NCBI GenBank assembly: GCA_022559845.1
Contig: CM040123.1
Span: 314,507,933 to 314,571,932, forward strand
Reading direction: 5' to 3'
Source: Amorphophallus konjac
Lineage: Eukaryota; Streptophyta; Magnoliopsida; Alismatales; Araceae
DNA length: 64,000 nt
In this document: positions 20,542 through 31,306 of the stretch, in pieces
Layout of the letters: the number at the start of each line of letters is the position of its first letter
Position numbering within the stretch: the first letter of the stretch is position 1
Program-made: the position numbers and the translations under genes
The notes under the pieces: generated by a model
Told to the model about the DNA's origin: nothing
What the model saw: only the letters and a program-made list of their open reading frames with translations
The model's database searches: none

Positions 20542-21711
20542 CTAGGGGTAGTACTTTTTAAGATAAAGCCCATTCCAAGGGTGGGATAACTCAGTCCCTT
20601 CGGCGTTGACTAGTTTGTAGGCGTTGCCAGGGTACACGGCTTGAATCACAAATGGTCCTTCCCAATTGGGTTGGAGCTTAGAACGCGGCCCTCCAGGTTT
20701 GACAAAAATTCTTTTTACGACCATCTCACCGACTTTGAATTTTCTCTCAACGATTTTCTTTTGGTAAAAGTGAGCGAGTCTATTTTGATACACACGCGCA
20801 TGCTCGGCAGCGGCCAGCCGCTTCTCGTTTAAGAGTTCCAACTGGGCAAGGAGTGAATTGCGACGTTCGTCGAGGGGAAATTCCTCATCCAATTGTACTC
20901 TGAGAGAAGGGATCAGAGTCTCGTACGGGACTACCGCTTCCGTCCCATAAGTAAGGGCAAACGGAGTCTGCCCGGTGGGGGTGCGGATTGAAGTGCGATA
21001 GGCTCATAGAGCTTCGATAAGTTTTTCTGGCCAGTCTGAAAACTTACTGGACTTGCAGGTTTTCTTGATGATTTTGATCAATGTTTTATTGGTGGCCTCC
21101 GCTTGGCCATTACCTTGTGGGTAATAAGGTGATGAATGATGCAATGCAATTGCGTACCTTTTACAGAGGTCTTGAAGGTCCTGAGAAATGAACTGTGGCC
21201 CATTGTTGGTGACGATTGTGCTTGGGACGCCAAATCTAGCGAGGATGTTCTTCATGATGAATTTGCAGACTGTTGACGCCTTGATTTCTGCGTAAGCTTC
21301 GGCCCATTTGGTGAAGTATTCCGTCACAGTAAGGATGAAAGATTTCTGCTTGGTGAGGGAATCGAGATCACCTAGGGGACCGATGATGTCGAATGCCCAC
21401 ATGGAGAAAGGCCATGGGGAGGATATTGGGTGAAGTGAGGAAGAGGGTGAATGTATTTTATCGGCGTGAAGTTGACACTTGACACACCTACGGACATAGA
21501 TGGGACAATCCTCTTCCATAGTGGGCCAGTAAAAGCCTTGCCTAATGATCTTCTTGGCGAGCATCTGGCTATTCACGTGGCCACCGCACACACCCGAGTG
21601 TGCTTCTTCTACGCATTTCCAAACCTCATTGTTGTCAAGACACCTTAACAGAATGCCAGTAAGGCTCCTCCTATAGAGTAGACCTCCAACCAATGTGTAT
21701 TTCTGAGCCAC
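20542..21711 (-). pseudogene. Tat integrase
   Basis: The HHCC zinc-binding module is present (H...GGHVNSQ...C-V-K-C), followed by the catalytic core with WAFDIIGPL (first Asp), TNNGPQF where families usually have T/S-DNG (second Asp replaced by Asn), and GQAEATNKTL (Glu). The C-terminal part reads YQNRLAHFYQKKI ... GEMVVKR ... LQPNWEGPFVI and ends at a stop at 20542. A TGA at 21001-21003 replaces the Trp of the usual EALWAYRTS. With a lost catalytic Asp and a nonsense codon this copy cannot encode active integrase. The join to the upstream RNase H region has two further stop codons between about 21780 and 21880. Confidence 0.85.
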
Positions 21712-21879
21712 CCTTCTTATGGCTTTCTTATCTTTTGTGGTGGCTCCTTCAGGATAAGACTGATCTTTACAGTATTTGACAATGTCATAGAACTATGGTT
21801 TCTCCTCGTCAGCCAGCTCTTCTTCAACTTCTGCCAGCATGATCTCCCTCTTCTCAAGAATTTCTCCCTTATGGATCTT

Positions 21880-22395
21880 CTATAGGACTCGTTCCTTGAT
21901 CTTTAAGAGGTAAGGGTCCTGAACGGCAGGGACAAGACGCTTGTAGAGAATGATGGATCTAAACCATGCACCTAAAGGGAATTTGAAGGATGACTCCAAG
22001 GAGGCGAAGGCATCGGCCAGAATGTTCTGTTCGCGAGGAACATGGACAAAGATCAACTTGGTGAACAATTTGGCATAGGCGGAGACCAGCTCCTGATAAG
22101 GTTTGAGCTTGGGATCGAGGGTGCGATATTTGGTAAGCACCTGACGGAGAACAAGTTGACTGTCACCCACGACTCGCAACTCAGTGATATAAAAAGAACG
22201 GGCTAGTTCCAGGCCAGCTAGAAGAGCCTCGTATTCAGCGATGTTGTTGGTGACTGGGAACGCGAGCTGAAATGCCTCTGGGATAGTAACACCTTCAGGC
22301 GTTAGAAGGACAATGCCGATACCCTTCCCTTGGGAATTTAGAGCTCCATCAAAATATAATGTCCACATTGGCTTGTCAGACTGCGTGACGGACAT
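21880..22395 (-). pseudogene. Tat second (archaeal-type) RNase H
   Basis: Reads WTLYFDGALNSQGKGIGIVL (catalytic Asp in YFDGA), then NNIAEYEALLAGLELA (Glu), VVGDSQLV (Asp) and REQNILADAFA. This is the archaeal-type RNase H (aRNH) that plant Tat elements carry in addition to the RNase H fused to RT. It lies between that RNase H and integrase. The domain itself is uninterrupted; a stop separates it from the upstream domain near 22492-22497. It identifies the element as Tat lineage. Confidence 0.85.
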
Positions 22396-22494
22396 TAGTT
22401 CCTCATCTGGAAACTCTGATTGGACAGGATCGAACTTAGGAAGAGGATGGTGAGCGAGATGCTCGACTATGGCATAGCCTTTAATCGCCTTTTG

Positions 22495-23763
22495 CTAGAT
22501 ATAGGTGATGTCAAATTGAGAGAGGAGACTCTGCCAGCGTGCTAGCCTATCAGTAAGGATGGCTTTCTTCAGAAGAAACTTGATAGGGTTCATGCGAGCA
22601 ATCAAGTGGACCTCATGAGCCAAGAAGTAGTGCTTCAATTTCTGCACTACCCAAACGAGGGCAGCACAGGTTTTCTCCATGACTGTGTACTTCTGCTCAC
22701 AGGGATTGAGAAGTTTGGACAAGTAATAGGTTACCCGTTCCTTGTCTTCTTCATCAGCTTGTGCGAGGACAGCTCCCATGGAGTCGTCCAAGACTGAGAT
22801 GTAGAGGATCAGAGGTTTTTCTGGTTTGGGTGGAATGAGAACGGGTGGACTAGCCAGATATTCCTTTAACCCTTCAAAAGCTTTTTGGCATTTAGAATCC
22901 CAGTGGAATTCTACTCATGACTTGGTCAACTCATAGAAAGGTCTACACCTTTGTAAGTGCTGAGACACAAACCGATGAATAAACTGCAACCTCCCGATTA
23001 AACCTCGGACTTCCCTCAAATTCTTGGGAGGCGGCATATCCCTGATGGCCTTAGCTTTGTCGGGATCTATCTCGATCCCTCTTTTACTCACAATGAAGCC
23101 CAGTAATTTGCCCGATGATACACCAAACACACACTTCTTTGGGTTCATTTTCAATTGGAACTCCCTTGATCTCTGTAAGACCTTAGCCAAAACCCTTGGA
23201 TGTTCCATCCTGGTCCTTGATTTCACCAATAGATCATCCACATACACCTCCAGATATATGTGCATCATGTCGTGAAATATGGCCATCATAGCTCTTTGGT
23301 AAGTAGCTCCAACATTCTTTAACCCAAACAGCATGACCACGTAACAATATGTTCCCCAAGGTGTAGTAAATGATGTCTTCTCTTGATCCTCTTCTGCCAA
23401 ACGAATTTGATTATATCCTGAAAATCCATCCATAAATGAGAGGGTCTCATATCCTGTTGTGTTGTCGATTAACACATCAATGTGAGGCAAGGGAAAATCA
23501 TCCTTTGGACACGCGCGGTTAAGGTCCCGGAAGTCGATGCAAATCCTGACTTTCCCATCTTTCTTCATGACCGGGACAATGTTTGCCACCCATTGAGGAT
23601 AAAGGATGACTCTAATAAACCTGGCTTTATGGAGCTTGTGGACTTCTTCTTTCATTTTCAAAGCCGTCTTAACCTTTGTTTTACGGAGACGGACCCTGGT
23701 TTTAGGGTTAAACGGTGTTCGACCAGGGTTGAATCCAACCCCGGCATATCCTCGTAGCTCCAT
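22495..23763 (-). pseudogene. Tat reverse transcriptase and RNase H
   Basis: RT motifs in order: YPQWVANIVPVMKKDGKVRI, DFRDLNRACPKD, FMDGFSGYNQI, TYQRAMMAIFHD and YVDDLLVKS (the catalytic Asp pair is intact), then KCVFGVSSGKLLGFIVSKRGIE. After a TGA near 22912-22914 (ELTKS*VEFHW) comes the RNase H part with ILYISVLDDSMGAVLAQ, YYLSKLLN and the AALVWVVQKLKHYF segment. The first 105 bases overlap in another frame with the preceding region, so a frameshift lies near 23660-23760. Confidence 0.85.
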
Positions 23764-25149
23764 GCAAACGTGTCCTTATATTCTTTGAGAACTTCAATTA
23801 ATGCCTCATCTTCAGAGGGTGGTAGATTATCACTTATGAGGATGATCCTAGGGTCTTCCTCAGTTCTCAAGTTGACTTCTTTGGTGGACTCTTCTACGGC
23901 GGTTGATGGCTCGTCGAATCTCCTTATTCCACAAGCATATCCGCCAGCCGCATCCTCATATTCTTCGCCCTCATCTTCACTAGGGTATTCTTCATCTGTG
24001 ATCTCGTAGACTCCATACCCCTCATTAATTATGCAGTTGCCCTCACATTCTATTTCCGGTAGCTGGATGGGATTTTCTAGCAACTGAGGGATGGCAAGAA
24101 GGGCCTGACACCTGGCGGCTAAATCCAGAAGGAATCGACGAGGGATCTGCCTACCCTTGGATTTCTTCCTAGGTACTACCTTTGACTTATTATTCCTAGA
24201 TTGACTGACATTATTTACAGAAGAAGAAAAAGATGAAGAGGATGGTGAAGAATGTACAGGGAAAGACCCCTCAGAGGATGGGTAGAAAAGGTCGCTCATC
24301 GGACCTTGGACGGGTGGTTCGCAGGGCGGGACGCACCTGTGGGAGATGTAGGAGGTTTCCTCAACGAAGATGTGTTGTTGAGAAGTTTGGAAATTGACAT
24401 TTTTTTTCGTTTTCATTTTTGATGACAAAATAGTGAAAAGAGATCAGAGGAGAGAGAAAAGTGGTTATGGCTAGAGGATTGGGAGGCTCGTAAAGCAGAT
24501 CATGATTGAAGACTTGGCGCGGGTTGAGAAACCCACACAGGTATGTAAGTAGAGAGGGGGATCTGGGAAGGTCATCAGACAACCGTCTGGCCCAGGAAGA
24601 CGACAACAACAAAGGCTGTGACGAGTGAATGGAGAAGATGATGGCTAATGAGTCGTCGGTGGTGATGGTGATGGCGGATGAAGATCCGCTGGTGACAGGG
24701 TCCTTCTGACAAGGGTGAGGATAGTTTGGAACCTTGGCAACAGTAATGATATTCTCTGGCATTTCGGAGATCAATGGCGGTCCTTCAAGTCGGGGAGGCG
24801 AGAACATCCTTTCTAGTGCAGCGGAAATATCCCGTATATCAAACCACTTGTCCCATTTGCATTCTGGATCTTTGATCTTACCTCTTTTGGTGACCCTCAG
24901 ATATTTTTCGGCTGAATACACAACATGCGACCCCCCATGTGCTTCTTGCGGATAATCCCCGATCTGAATAACGGGCCCTTTGTTGAAGTGATTTGATAGG
25001 GTCCATGTGAGGGGCTTCCAATCCGCCTTGAATGGTCCTTTGAAGCCTAGGCCAAACCTGCGGTTCGGCCTAATCTCCTTTGGTGGTTTCAGCCTACCTT
25101 GTAGCTGTGCGCCCAGACCTTTGTCCTGTTGATAGCCGATGTTCCTCAT
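23658..25149 (-). pseudogene. Tat linker between protease and RT, with G-patch-like segment
   Basis: The 5' part begins MRNIGYQQDKGLGAQLQG, which has the Gly-aromatic and GLG pattern of a G-patch, a nucleic-acid-binding motif also found beside retroviral proteases. It is followed by NRRFGLGFKGPFKADW and a WFDIRD segment. The 3' part (from 24428) is Ser/Glu-rich and leads into TFAWSYEDMPGLDSTLVEHRL, the conserved entry of gypsy RT, so this frame joins RT after a frameshift. Frames change once near 24361-24428 as well. Confidence 0.6.
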
Positions 25150-25374
25150 GATCTCTCATCCTTTGGAGTGAAAAGGGGGATATGGCGTTGTTGCCTTCAT
25201 CGGCTTCTTTGGTGCTAGCGGAATGTGAGATGAATCACACACGTCCAGCAATGACAATATGGGCCGATGAGACGGCCAAACAGAGGGCAGAGAGGTGTTG
25301 ATAGCATCCACCGTGTGAAGGATAGGTGTGCTGACTACTTTAATAATTCTTCCATTGTAAGGAAACTTCAAGCA

Positions 25375-25917
25375 CTAATGGTTGGTGGAAGGCACAGCAT
25401 CCATGGCTTCAATGTAGGGGCGACCCAGTATGGCCTTGAATGTGGGGTCCATGTCGAGGACATGGAATTCCGTGGGGACTGACATAGGGCCTAGCTCTGC
25501 CCTCAGAATAATCATCCCTTGCGGCGGCCTTTTGCTATTGTCATAAGCCGTGACTGTGATCGAGGAAGGTCTTATTTGTTCCTCGTCGACCCCACACAAC
25601 TGAAGGGTGCTCATGGAGATCACATTTATGGACGCACCCGTGTCTACAAGGCACGGGTTTATGGATACCCCATTAATTTTTATTGAAATGCACAATGCAT
25701 ATTTTCGAGCTTCCTTGGGAGCGAGCTCGTAGTTGTGGAACATGATGGCCGGTTGTGTGTCCGTTGGGGTCAAGACGGCAGAAATCTTTTCTACAGGGAG
25801 GTCCTCATTCACCATAACCTTTTGAAGATACTCCATTAAGGCTGTCTGATGGGATATGGATCTCTGAAGCAGCTCCAGGATGGAGATCCGAGCAGGCGTC
25901 TTGTCCAAGTGTTTCAA
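25375..25917 (-). pseudogene. Tat aspartic protease region
   Basis: Contains KINGVSINPCLVDTGASINVI with the catalytic DTG triplet intact, then MIILRAELG and FHVLDMDPTFKAILGRPYIE (the family's second conserved ILGRP-type block). The upstream TAG near 25922-25924 lies in the same frame as the Pro-rich region, so gag, linker and protease were one polyprotein frame. Confidence 0.8.
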
Positions 25918-26820
25918 TAGATCATACTATGTTCTAGGGATAGATCTTTTCGGTTGTTCTCCATCGTCCCTCTCTGGCTGAGACTGCTCGGGATTCTTAC
26001 TGTTCTGGGGGAAAACCCTGTGGAAAATCCTTCCACTCTGGAGCACCATTGGCTGCGGCTTTTGTACCTCTATAGGGGTAGCAGTGGGTTTTAACAGAGG
26101 TTTGGGGGGTAGTGGTGGAGGGATGGTTGATGGAGTAGGGGTGATGATGGGAGCAGGGATTCTGATGAGGGGTTTGTTAGGTGGAGGCATGGTGAAGGTA
26201 GAGGGGATATCGCACGGGTTATAAAGGATAAGGGGTCTGGAAGGTGGAGGTGGAGGCAAAGTGGAAGTGGGTAAGGTTTGGAGCGGGTAATAGTTTTGAG
26301 ATGGATGGTGGGTGATGAGTGGTTTTGAAGGCATTGGCGGTGGTATGGTGGAGACAGGCGGGGTTACGTACGGTGGACGGGTGATAAGGGGCTTAGAAGG
26401 CATAGGGGCAAATGCAGTAGAGGTGGATGGTAAAGTGGGGGAGTGAGAGAAGATGAGAGGGTGTGAGGGCGTAATGAAGGGTGTTGGCTGATAGGTCATT
26501 GGGGTGCGAATGAGAGGGCGTGATGGCAGTGGAAATGGTGAAGGCGGTACTGATGCGGGTTGATGAGAGAGAGGTGCTACCCGGGCAAGGCGAGGGGGTT
26601 GCATGATGATAGGGTTGGCAGTAGAAAGAATAGAGGTACTTTCTGGGTGCCACACCTGCTCTCTCCCGACTTCCGGGAAGGAGGAGATGGGGTTGACCTG
26701 ATGATTGGGCTGTTGGTGCTCCGGTAATGGATTCTGGATTATGCCCATGTTGGGCTGTTGTGGTTGGGCCTGCTGAGGCTGTTGTTGTTGTTGTGGTTGT
26801 TGCTGTGGCTGCTGTTGTAA
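25918..26820 (-). pseudogene. Tat Pro-rich linker between gag and protease
   Basis: A frame of Pro-rich repeats (PSKPLITxPP, PPPSRPLI, PPLPPKPLLKP) continues in phase from gag after a single nonsense change (CAG to TAG) at about 26818-26820 inside a poly-Gln stretch. No enzymatic motif. The regular PLI spacing (~35 residues) suggests internal duplication. Confidence 0.6.
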
Positions 26821-28664
26821 CTACTGCTGTTGTTGCTGGAACTGTGGCCTAGGAGGAGGTCTCCTAGCCTTGAGAGTGGCGACGTATCGCCTCATTTCAT
26901 CCCAGTCAATCCCGCCTTCATCATTCGTATCGTGGATGTAATCTTTAAACTGAAAGTAGTTGTCCACTGTGTGTCCTGGCTGCCTGTGGTAGACGTAGTA
27001 TCTGGAGGTATCAACATTTGGGGGCCACACGGGCCTTTCCCTGGGTAGGATGAGTGTGTTTGAGGCCATGAGGGCGTTGAAAATAATCGCCAGAGTTTCT
27101 GGCAATGGTGGGTAATAGGCTCTCTTGGGACCAATCGGCCACCTTTGTTGCTGTGGGGGACCGTAATTTCCTTGGGGTGGAACTTTGTTGTACTGAAGTG
27201 ATGGTTGTTGTTGCTGGGGTCGAGGTTGTTGCTGGGGTTGAAGTAGTTGAGGCATGTTATTCTGGGGTGGATCATTTTGGGGTGGAGGACAAGAGGGGAA
27301 AGGACCTTGCTGGAGAGGAAGTCGAGGCATTTGTGGGAACCTTGGGTTGGCTGCATAGTTGGCATTGTTGACTGCACTCACTTGCTCATTTGTTACGACC
27401 CCTTCTGTCGCTCCACTCGGGACACCAGTGCCTGTCTTTCTGACTATCTTGGACTTTGGCGGCTCAAACATGTTCATAATGGGGGAGTCTTTTAATTGTG
27501 TCTGGATATACCGGGCTCTTTCATAGAGTTCCTCCATTGTGGTAAGCTTGTTCATGGCGAGGACATGTCTGAACTGTGGGGTGGCATTGGATACAATCAT
27601 CTTTACTTGTTCAGGCTCTGAGAGGGTATCCCTTATTCTTTCTGCCAGGGACCTCCATCTGTCGGCATAGCAGACAAAATCTTCGTCGGACTTCATCTTT
27701 TCGGCCACTAGGTCGGTAATAGAGAAAGAGGGACCGACCCTATCCCGATACTTTTGCAAGAACCTTCTCTGGACTGCTTCAAAATTCTCGGCCTCGCGGG
27801 GCTCCAAAGAATAGAACCACTCTAGCGCAGGACTGTCCAATGATCTCCGAAAGAGGTATGCCAGGGATCTCTGGTCATTTTGCCAATAGGAGGACTCATA
27901 CATGAAATCCTTGAGGTGAATGAAGGGGTTGCCAGTGCCATTGTACCTGCGATACGTGGGCATTTTGGAGGGAGGAAGATGGATGACCGGAAGGATTGGC
28001 AAAGCAACCTCCAGGGTGGATTTCACCTCCACCATTTTCTTCAAATTCTGAAACTGTTCGTCCATCCTATTGAACCTATTGAAGAGCGATTGGGCGAGCT
28101 TCTCGGGCGGTGAAGGTGGCACTTGCCACTGGGGAGGAAAATGTCTTCCGGAGACTTGAGGGGGGAACCCCGAATGAGAGGGAGCTGCCGGGCCACCGAC
28201 AATTGGCCCCGGCTGAAGTGGTATGTGGGGAACAACAGGAGTTTGAGATTGTGAAGGGAACTGGAATGAGGGAGGTTGTTGGCTCACCTGCCCTTGAAGC
28301 GAGGGTGATTGGATGGCTTGCACCAGTAAAGGAGATGGGATGGCCTGCACCGACTCTTGGAGAGGTGCGATGGCTGGAGTTGATTCCTGGGGAGTGGGGG
28401 AAACAGATTTCCCCTTCAGAATGGCCTGCAGGGCCCGGAGCTGTTCAGAGGTAAGCTCGTGTTGGCGAGGACGCCCAGCAAAGAGGAGATGTCCTGTGGT
28501 GGGGACGTGTCCCCTGCAATAACCTGCACCTCATGCGAGGGCTCATAAGTAGGACCCGCGTCCATAGCATGGACTCGCGGCTTGACTGACTCACCACGAC
28601 CAAGGTGGTTTTCCTCAAAAGACTCGTGAGCCATGCTCACAGTTTTTTCGGAACGCAAAAACAT
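26821..28664 (-). pseudogene. Tat gag
   Basis: The capsid-like retrotransposon gag domain is clear: MPTYRRYNGTGNPFIHLKDF, then LAYLFRRSLDSPALEWFYSL, FLQKYRDRVG and DEDFVCYADRWRSLAERI. It is followed by a Gln/Pro-rich tail ending in poly-Gln. The N-terminal part (from MAHESFEENHLG, 28634) is in a different frame from the main part (upstream-open frame through 28350), so one frameshift lies near 28470. No zinc knuckle was seen, which is common in this lineage. Confidence 0.8.
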
Positions 28665-29183
28665 ACACTAGCAAGCAAATAGCAAAGATTATAAAACAAG
28701 TGGATGCCTTTACGCCCCTTTTTTGTGTTTTGATTTTGATGATTTTTTTTTGTGTTTTTAACCAGATCCGAAGGTCACACAAAATAGGGACCCTAGTTCA
28801 TTTTTGTTTCACCACCGTGTCAGCTAGGGGCTCTCGTCTCACCACGAATGGGTCGACTAACTCCGGGGAACTTCAATGGTACAACCGACCCAGTGAACGA
28901 AGAGGAGATTCTTCGATGTCGGGGACTTACGGAGGTCCCAGTGGAGGAGATTCCAGTCCGTCGAGAGGAATTCCCGAACGGAGAGTCCTTCCTTCACCGA
29001 GAGAGGGTGATCCTTAGAAAAAAATAAAAAAGAATAGAAAAGAGGGGTGTATGTATGCAATGGAATGCTGACAGAGATATGAGGCACAAAAGAACAAGAA
29101 AACAACCAAGATATAACAACACACAAGAGATAGTAAAGCCAATCACAAGAACCTGCAAGGGTAACTGAAAAGAAAGCAATTGA
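28665..29183 (-). other. Tat 5' leader
   Basis: Untranslated leader between the primer binding site and gag. Minus-strand frames here are short and unrelated to retroviral domains. Confidence 0.5.
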
Positions 29184-29205
29184 GGTCCCACCGTGATCGC
29201 CAATC
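29184..29205 (-). other. Primer binding site of the Tat element
   Basis: Immediately inside the 5' LTR the minus strand reads GATTGGCGATCACGGTGGGAC. Tat-lineage elements usually have a TTGGCGAC...TGGGGAC-type site complementary to a tRNA-Arg 3' end. The match in layout is good, but the tRNA was not checked. Confidence 0.6.
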
Positions 29206-31306
29206 TGTGAGTGACGTCACGCGGTTTGAGGAATGAAATGCGGAGCGCGCGGGCTCGTTTGGTTTTATCTGGCTTTTGCTGCAACACCAAAAAAATAAGA
29301 GAAGAGAGAAGGGGGCCACTACGGGAGATTGCTCCGGCGGGGCGAGCAGGACAAACGCAATATGATAAAGAAGGGGATTAAGCGGCCATAGCGGGAAGTG
29401 ACTCGCCGTGGCCTCGGGGGACGGGAATGGTGCAGAAATTAAATAACGAAAATTGAAATGGTCATTGCGGGAAGTAACTCGCCGCGGCCTCGAGAGTACA
29501 GCAGGATAGGAATATAATAGGATATAAAAAGGAGCAGAATTTAAACGGCCATTGCGGGAAGTGACTCGCCACGGCCTCGAGAGTATAGCAGAAGAGAGAT
29601 ATGGCAAGATTAAGAGATATAGCAAGATATATATAGATGACAGAATTCAAACGGCCATTGCGTGAAGTGACTCGCCGCGGCCTCGAGAGTATAGCAGAAG
29701 AGAGATATGGTAAGATATAAGAGATATAGCACGATATATAGATGACAGAGTTCAAACGGCCATTGCGAGAAGTGATTCACCGCGGCCTCGAGAGTATAGC
29801 AAGTATAAGAGCAACATAAAGTATGAAGACAGAAATTTAAACGGCCATTGCGGGATATGACTCGCCGCGGCCTCGAGATTATGATGTGATCGTCAGGGGT
29901 CAAGGACCCCAAAATGAAAGAGTGATCGCGCCTACCTCACTAGCAGGAAGTGGCGGGTTGCTTCTTCCTCCCCCTTCGGCCGGCCGATGGAGAGGGCTTT
30001 CTTCAGTTACCCTTGCAAAATAACAGACAGTAGATAGACGGAATTAGAAAACGGCAGTGTAGTATCAATCGCTTACAATAAAAAGTAATGAAATCATGAC
30101 AAGACACACACCTGGTTGGTGTTATTTTAAAACCCCTCTCGGACACGAGTGGGAGGAAAATGCTATGATGAATGGAATTATGCAAATGTATATTAACGAA
30201 GGTTCCCTTATGAAGGGAGACGGAGAATACGAGATGATGAATGTAAAAGAACTAAGAAGAAAAGGGGAGAGAGTTGACTTATTGAATGCGCCGATGGCAA
30301 GATCCGGCGGAGCTTCGACAGCGTAGGGACGACGTGGAAGCGCGGTGGATGAAGACGACCTTCCTTTCACGAGCATGGGTACCCGAGAAGTCGGCAGAAC
30401 CTCCCCCTACAAAAGACCCCACGAGTTAGAAATGACTCCGGCAGCCTCTAGGCTCCGGCAGCCTATCGGACCTCTTAGAAGCTCTCTTCGGACTGAGGGG
30501 GGGCCTCTATTTATAGAGCTCCGGAGGATGGAGGCGTCCAGGACCCTAGACGCCTTCATCAGGGCAAAAATAATATTTTATGTTATTTATATTTTTTATT
30601 TCAAATTTTTTCAAGGAGGCGTCCAGGAAAATGGATGCCTCCATAAAAGCCCACCGAACCCCCTCCGAAAGCCGCACGCGGTTTGGCACAACTTTTGGTT
30701 TTGATCGGCGCCCGTGATTCATGAATGGGCGCGTCTAGTTGGCAGGACGTCTTCACATTTTGGATTTTTTCTCACACGACAAACCGACCGACGGACGGGG
30801 GGCGCCCGTGGGCAAGTTGATGGAGGCGTCCAGGGGCCTGGACGCCTCCATGAAATTATTATTTTATTATTTTATTTTTTCACCATTATTAATATTATAT
30901 ATTTTCTTATTATCTTGTATTTGATGGAGGCGTCCAATGAAGTGGACGCCTCCATTAATTTATTATATTTTTATGTTGTTTTTGTGTTTTTTGTAAAATG
31001 AAAATCATGAAGGCGCCCAGGGGCCTAAACGCCTCCATGATGACCCCCCGGATTCCCCGGAAAGGCGTCGGCAGTCGCCTGCCAGACACTCTCCTGGTCC
31101 CGAAAACTTCCGATGCATCCGATTGGGGGTGATGCCGCCCGAATGCTGTATGATTTCTGCAACGAGGCGATTTCTGGATGCCGAAAAGGCGGAAGAAGAC
31201 TCAAGAATAGGAAGCACTCAAGCGATTCAAAATGCGAAAGCCGCTGCGGGGCGTCGCATAGTAAGATGAGATTTTCTCAGGGGACGTCAGGAATAGTGTG
31301 TCTACA
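29206..31306 (-). mobile_element. 5' LTR of the Tat element
   Basis: Whole-length match to 4246-6343. Contains the ~100-bp tandem repeat (29382-29880), a TATA box (minus-strand CTATAAATAG near 30507-30516) and five GGCGTCC hairpins at about 30529-31038; one of these (31011-31038) has arms altered at several bases. It is flanked by the primer binding site on its left and by the interrupted gypsy-type LTR on its right. Confidence 0.85.

Larger units (their letters stand above)
4246..31306 (-). mobile_element. 27-kb Tat-lineage Ty3/gypsy retrotransposon with antisense gene cluster
   Basis: Two near-identical LTRs (4246-6343 and 29206-31306) bound the element. On the minus strand they start TGTAGACAC and end CTCACA. 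The 5-bp flanks are CACAC on the left and CACCC on the right, a target duplication with one mismatch. The order from the 5' end is LTR, primer binding site, gag, protease, G-patch, RT, RNase H, archaeal-type RNase H, integrase, a ~14-kb 3' interior holding four plus-strand genes, polypurine tract and LTR. The second RNase H is the hallmark of the Tat lineage (Ogre, Retand, Grande relatives). The internal genes carry a handful of nonsense mutations and at least one frameshift, so the copy is not autonomous now. It is inserted in another gypsy-type LTR. Confidence 0.85.

Noticed and set aside
23024..24009. Plus-strand frames of 60-91 codons across the Tat RT region
   Set aside because: Shadows of the minus-strand RT and protease coding sequence.
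4246..31306. The two 2.1-kb LTRs as unrelated solo LTRs with host PMD genes between them
   Set aside because: Primer site and polypurine tract are on the correct inner sides, the outer flanks nearly match as a 5-bp duplication, and the outer sequences rejoin as one gypsy-type LTR. It remains possible that genes A-D were picked up secondarily.
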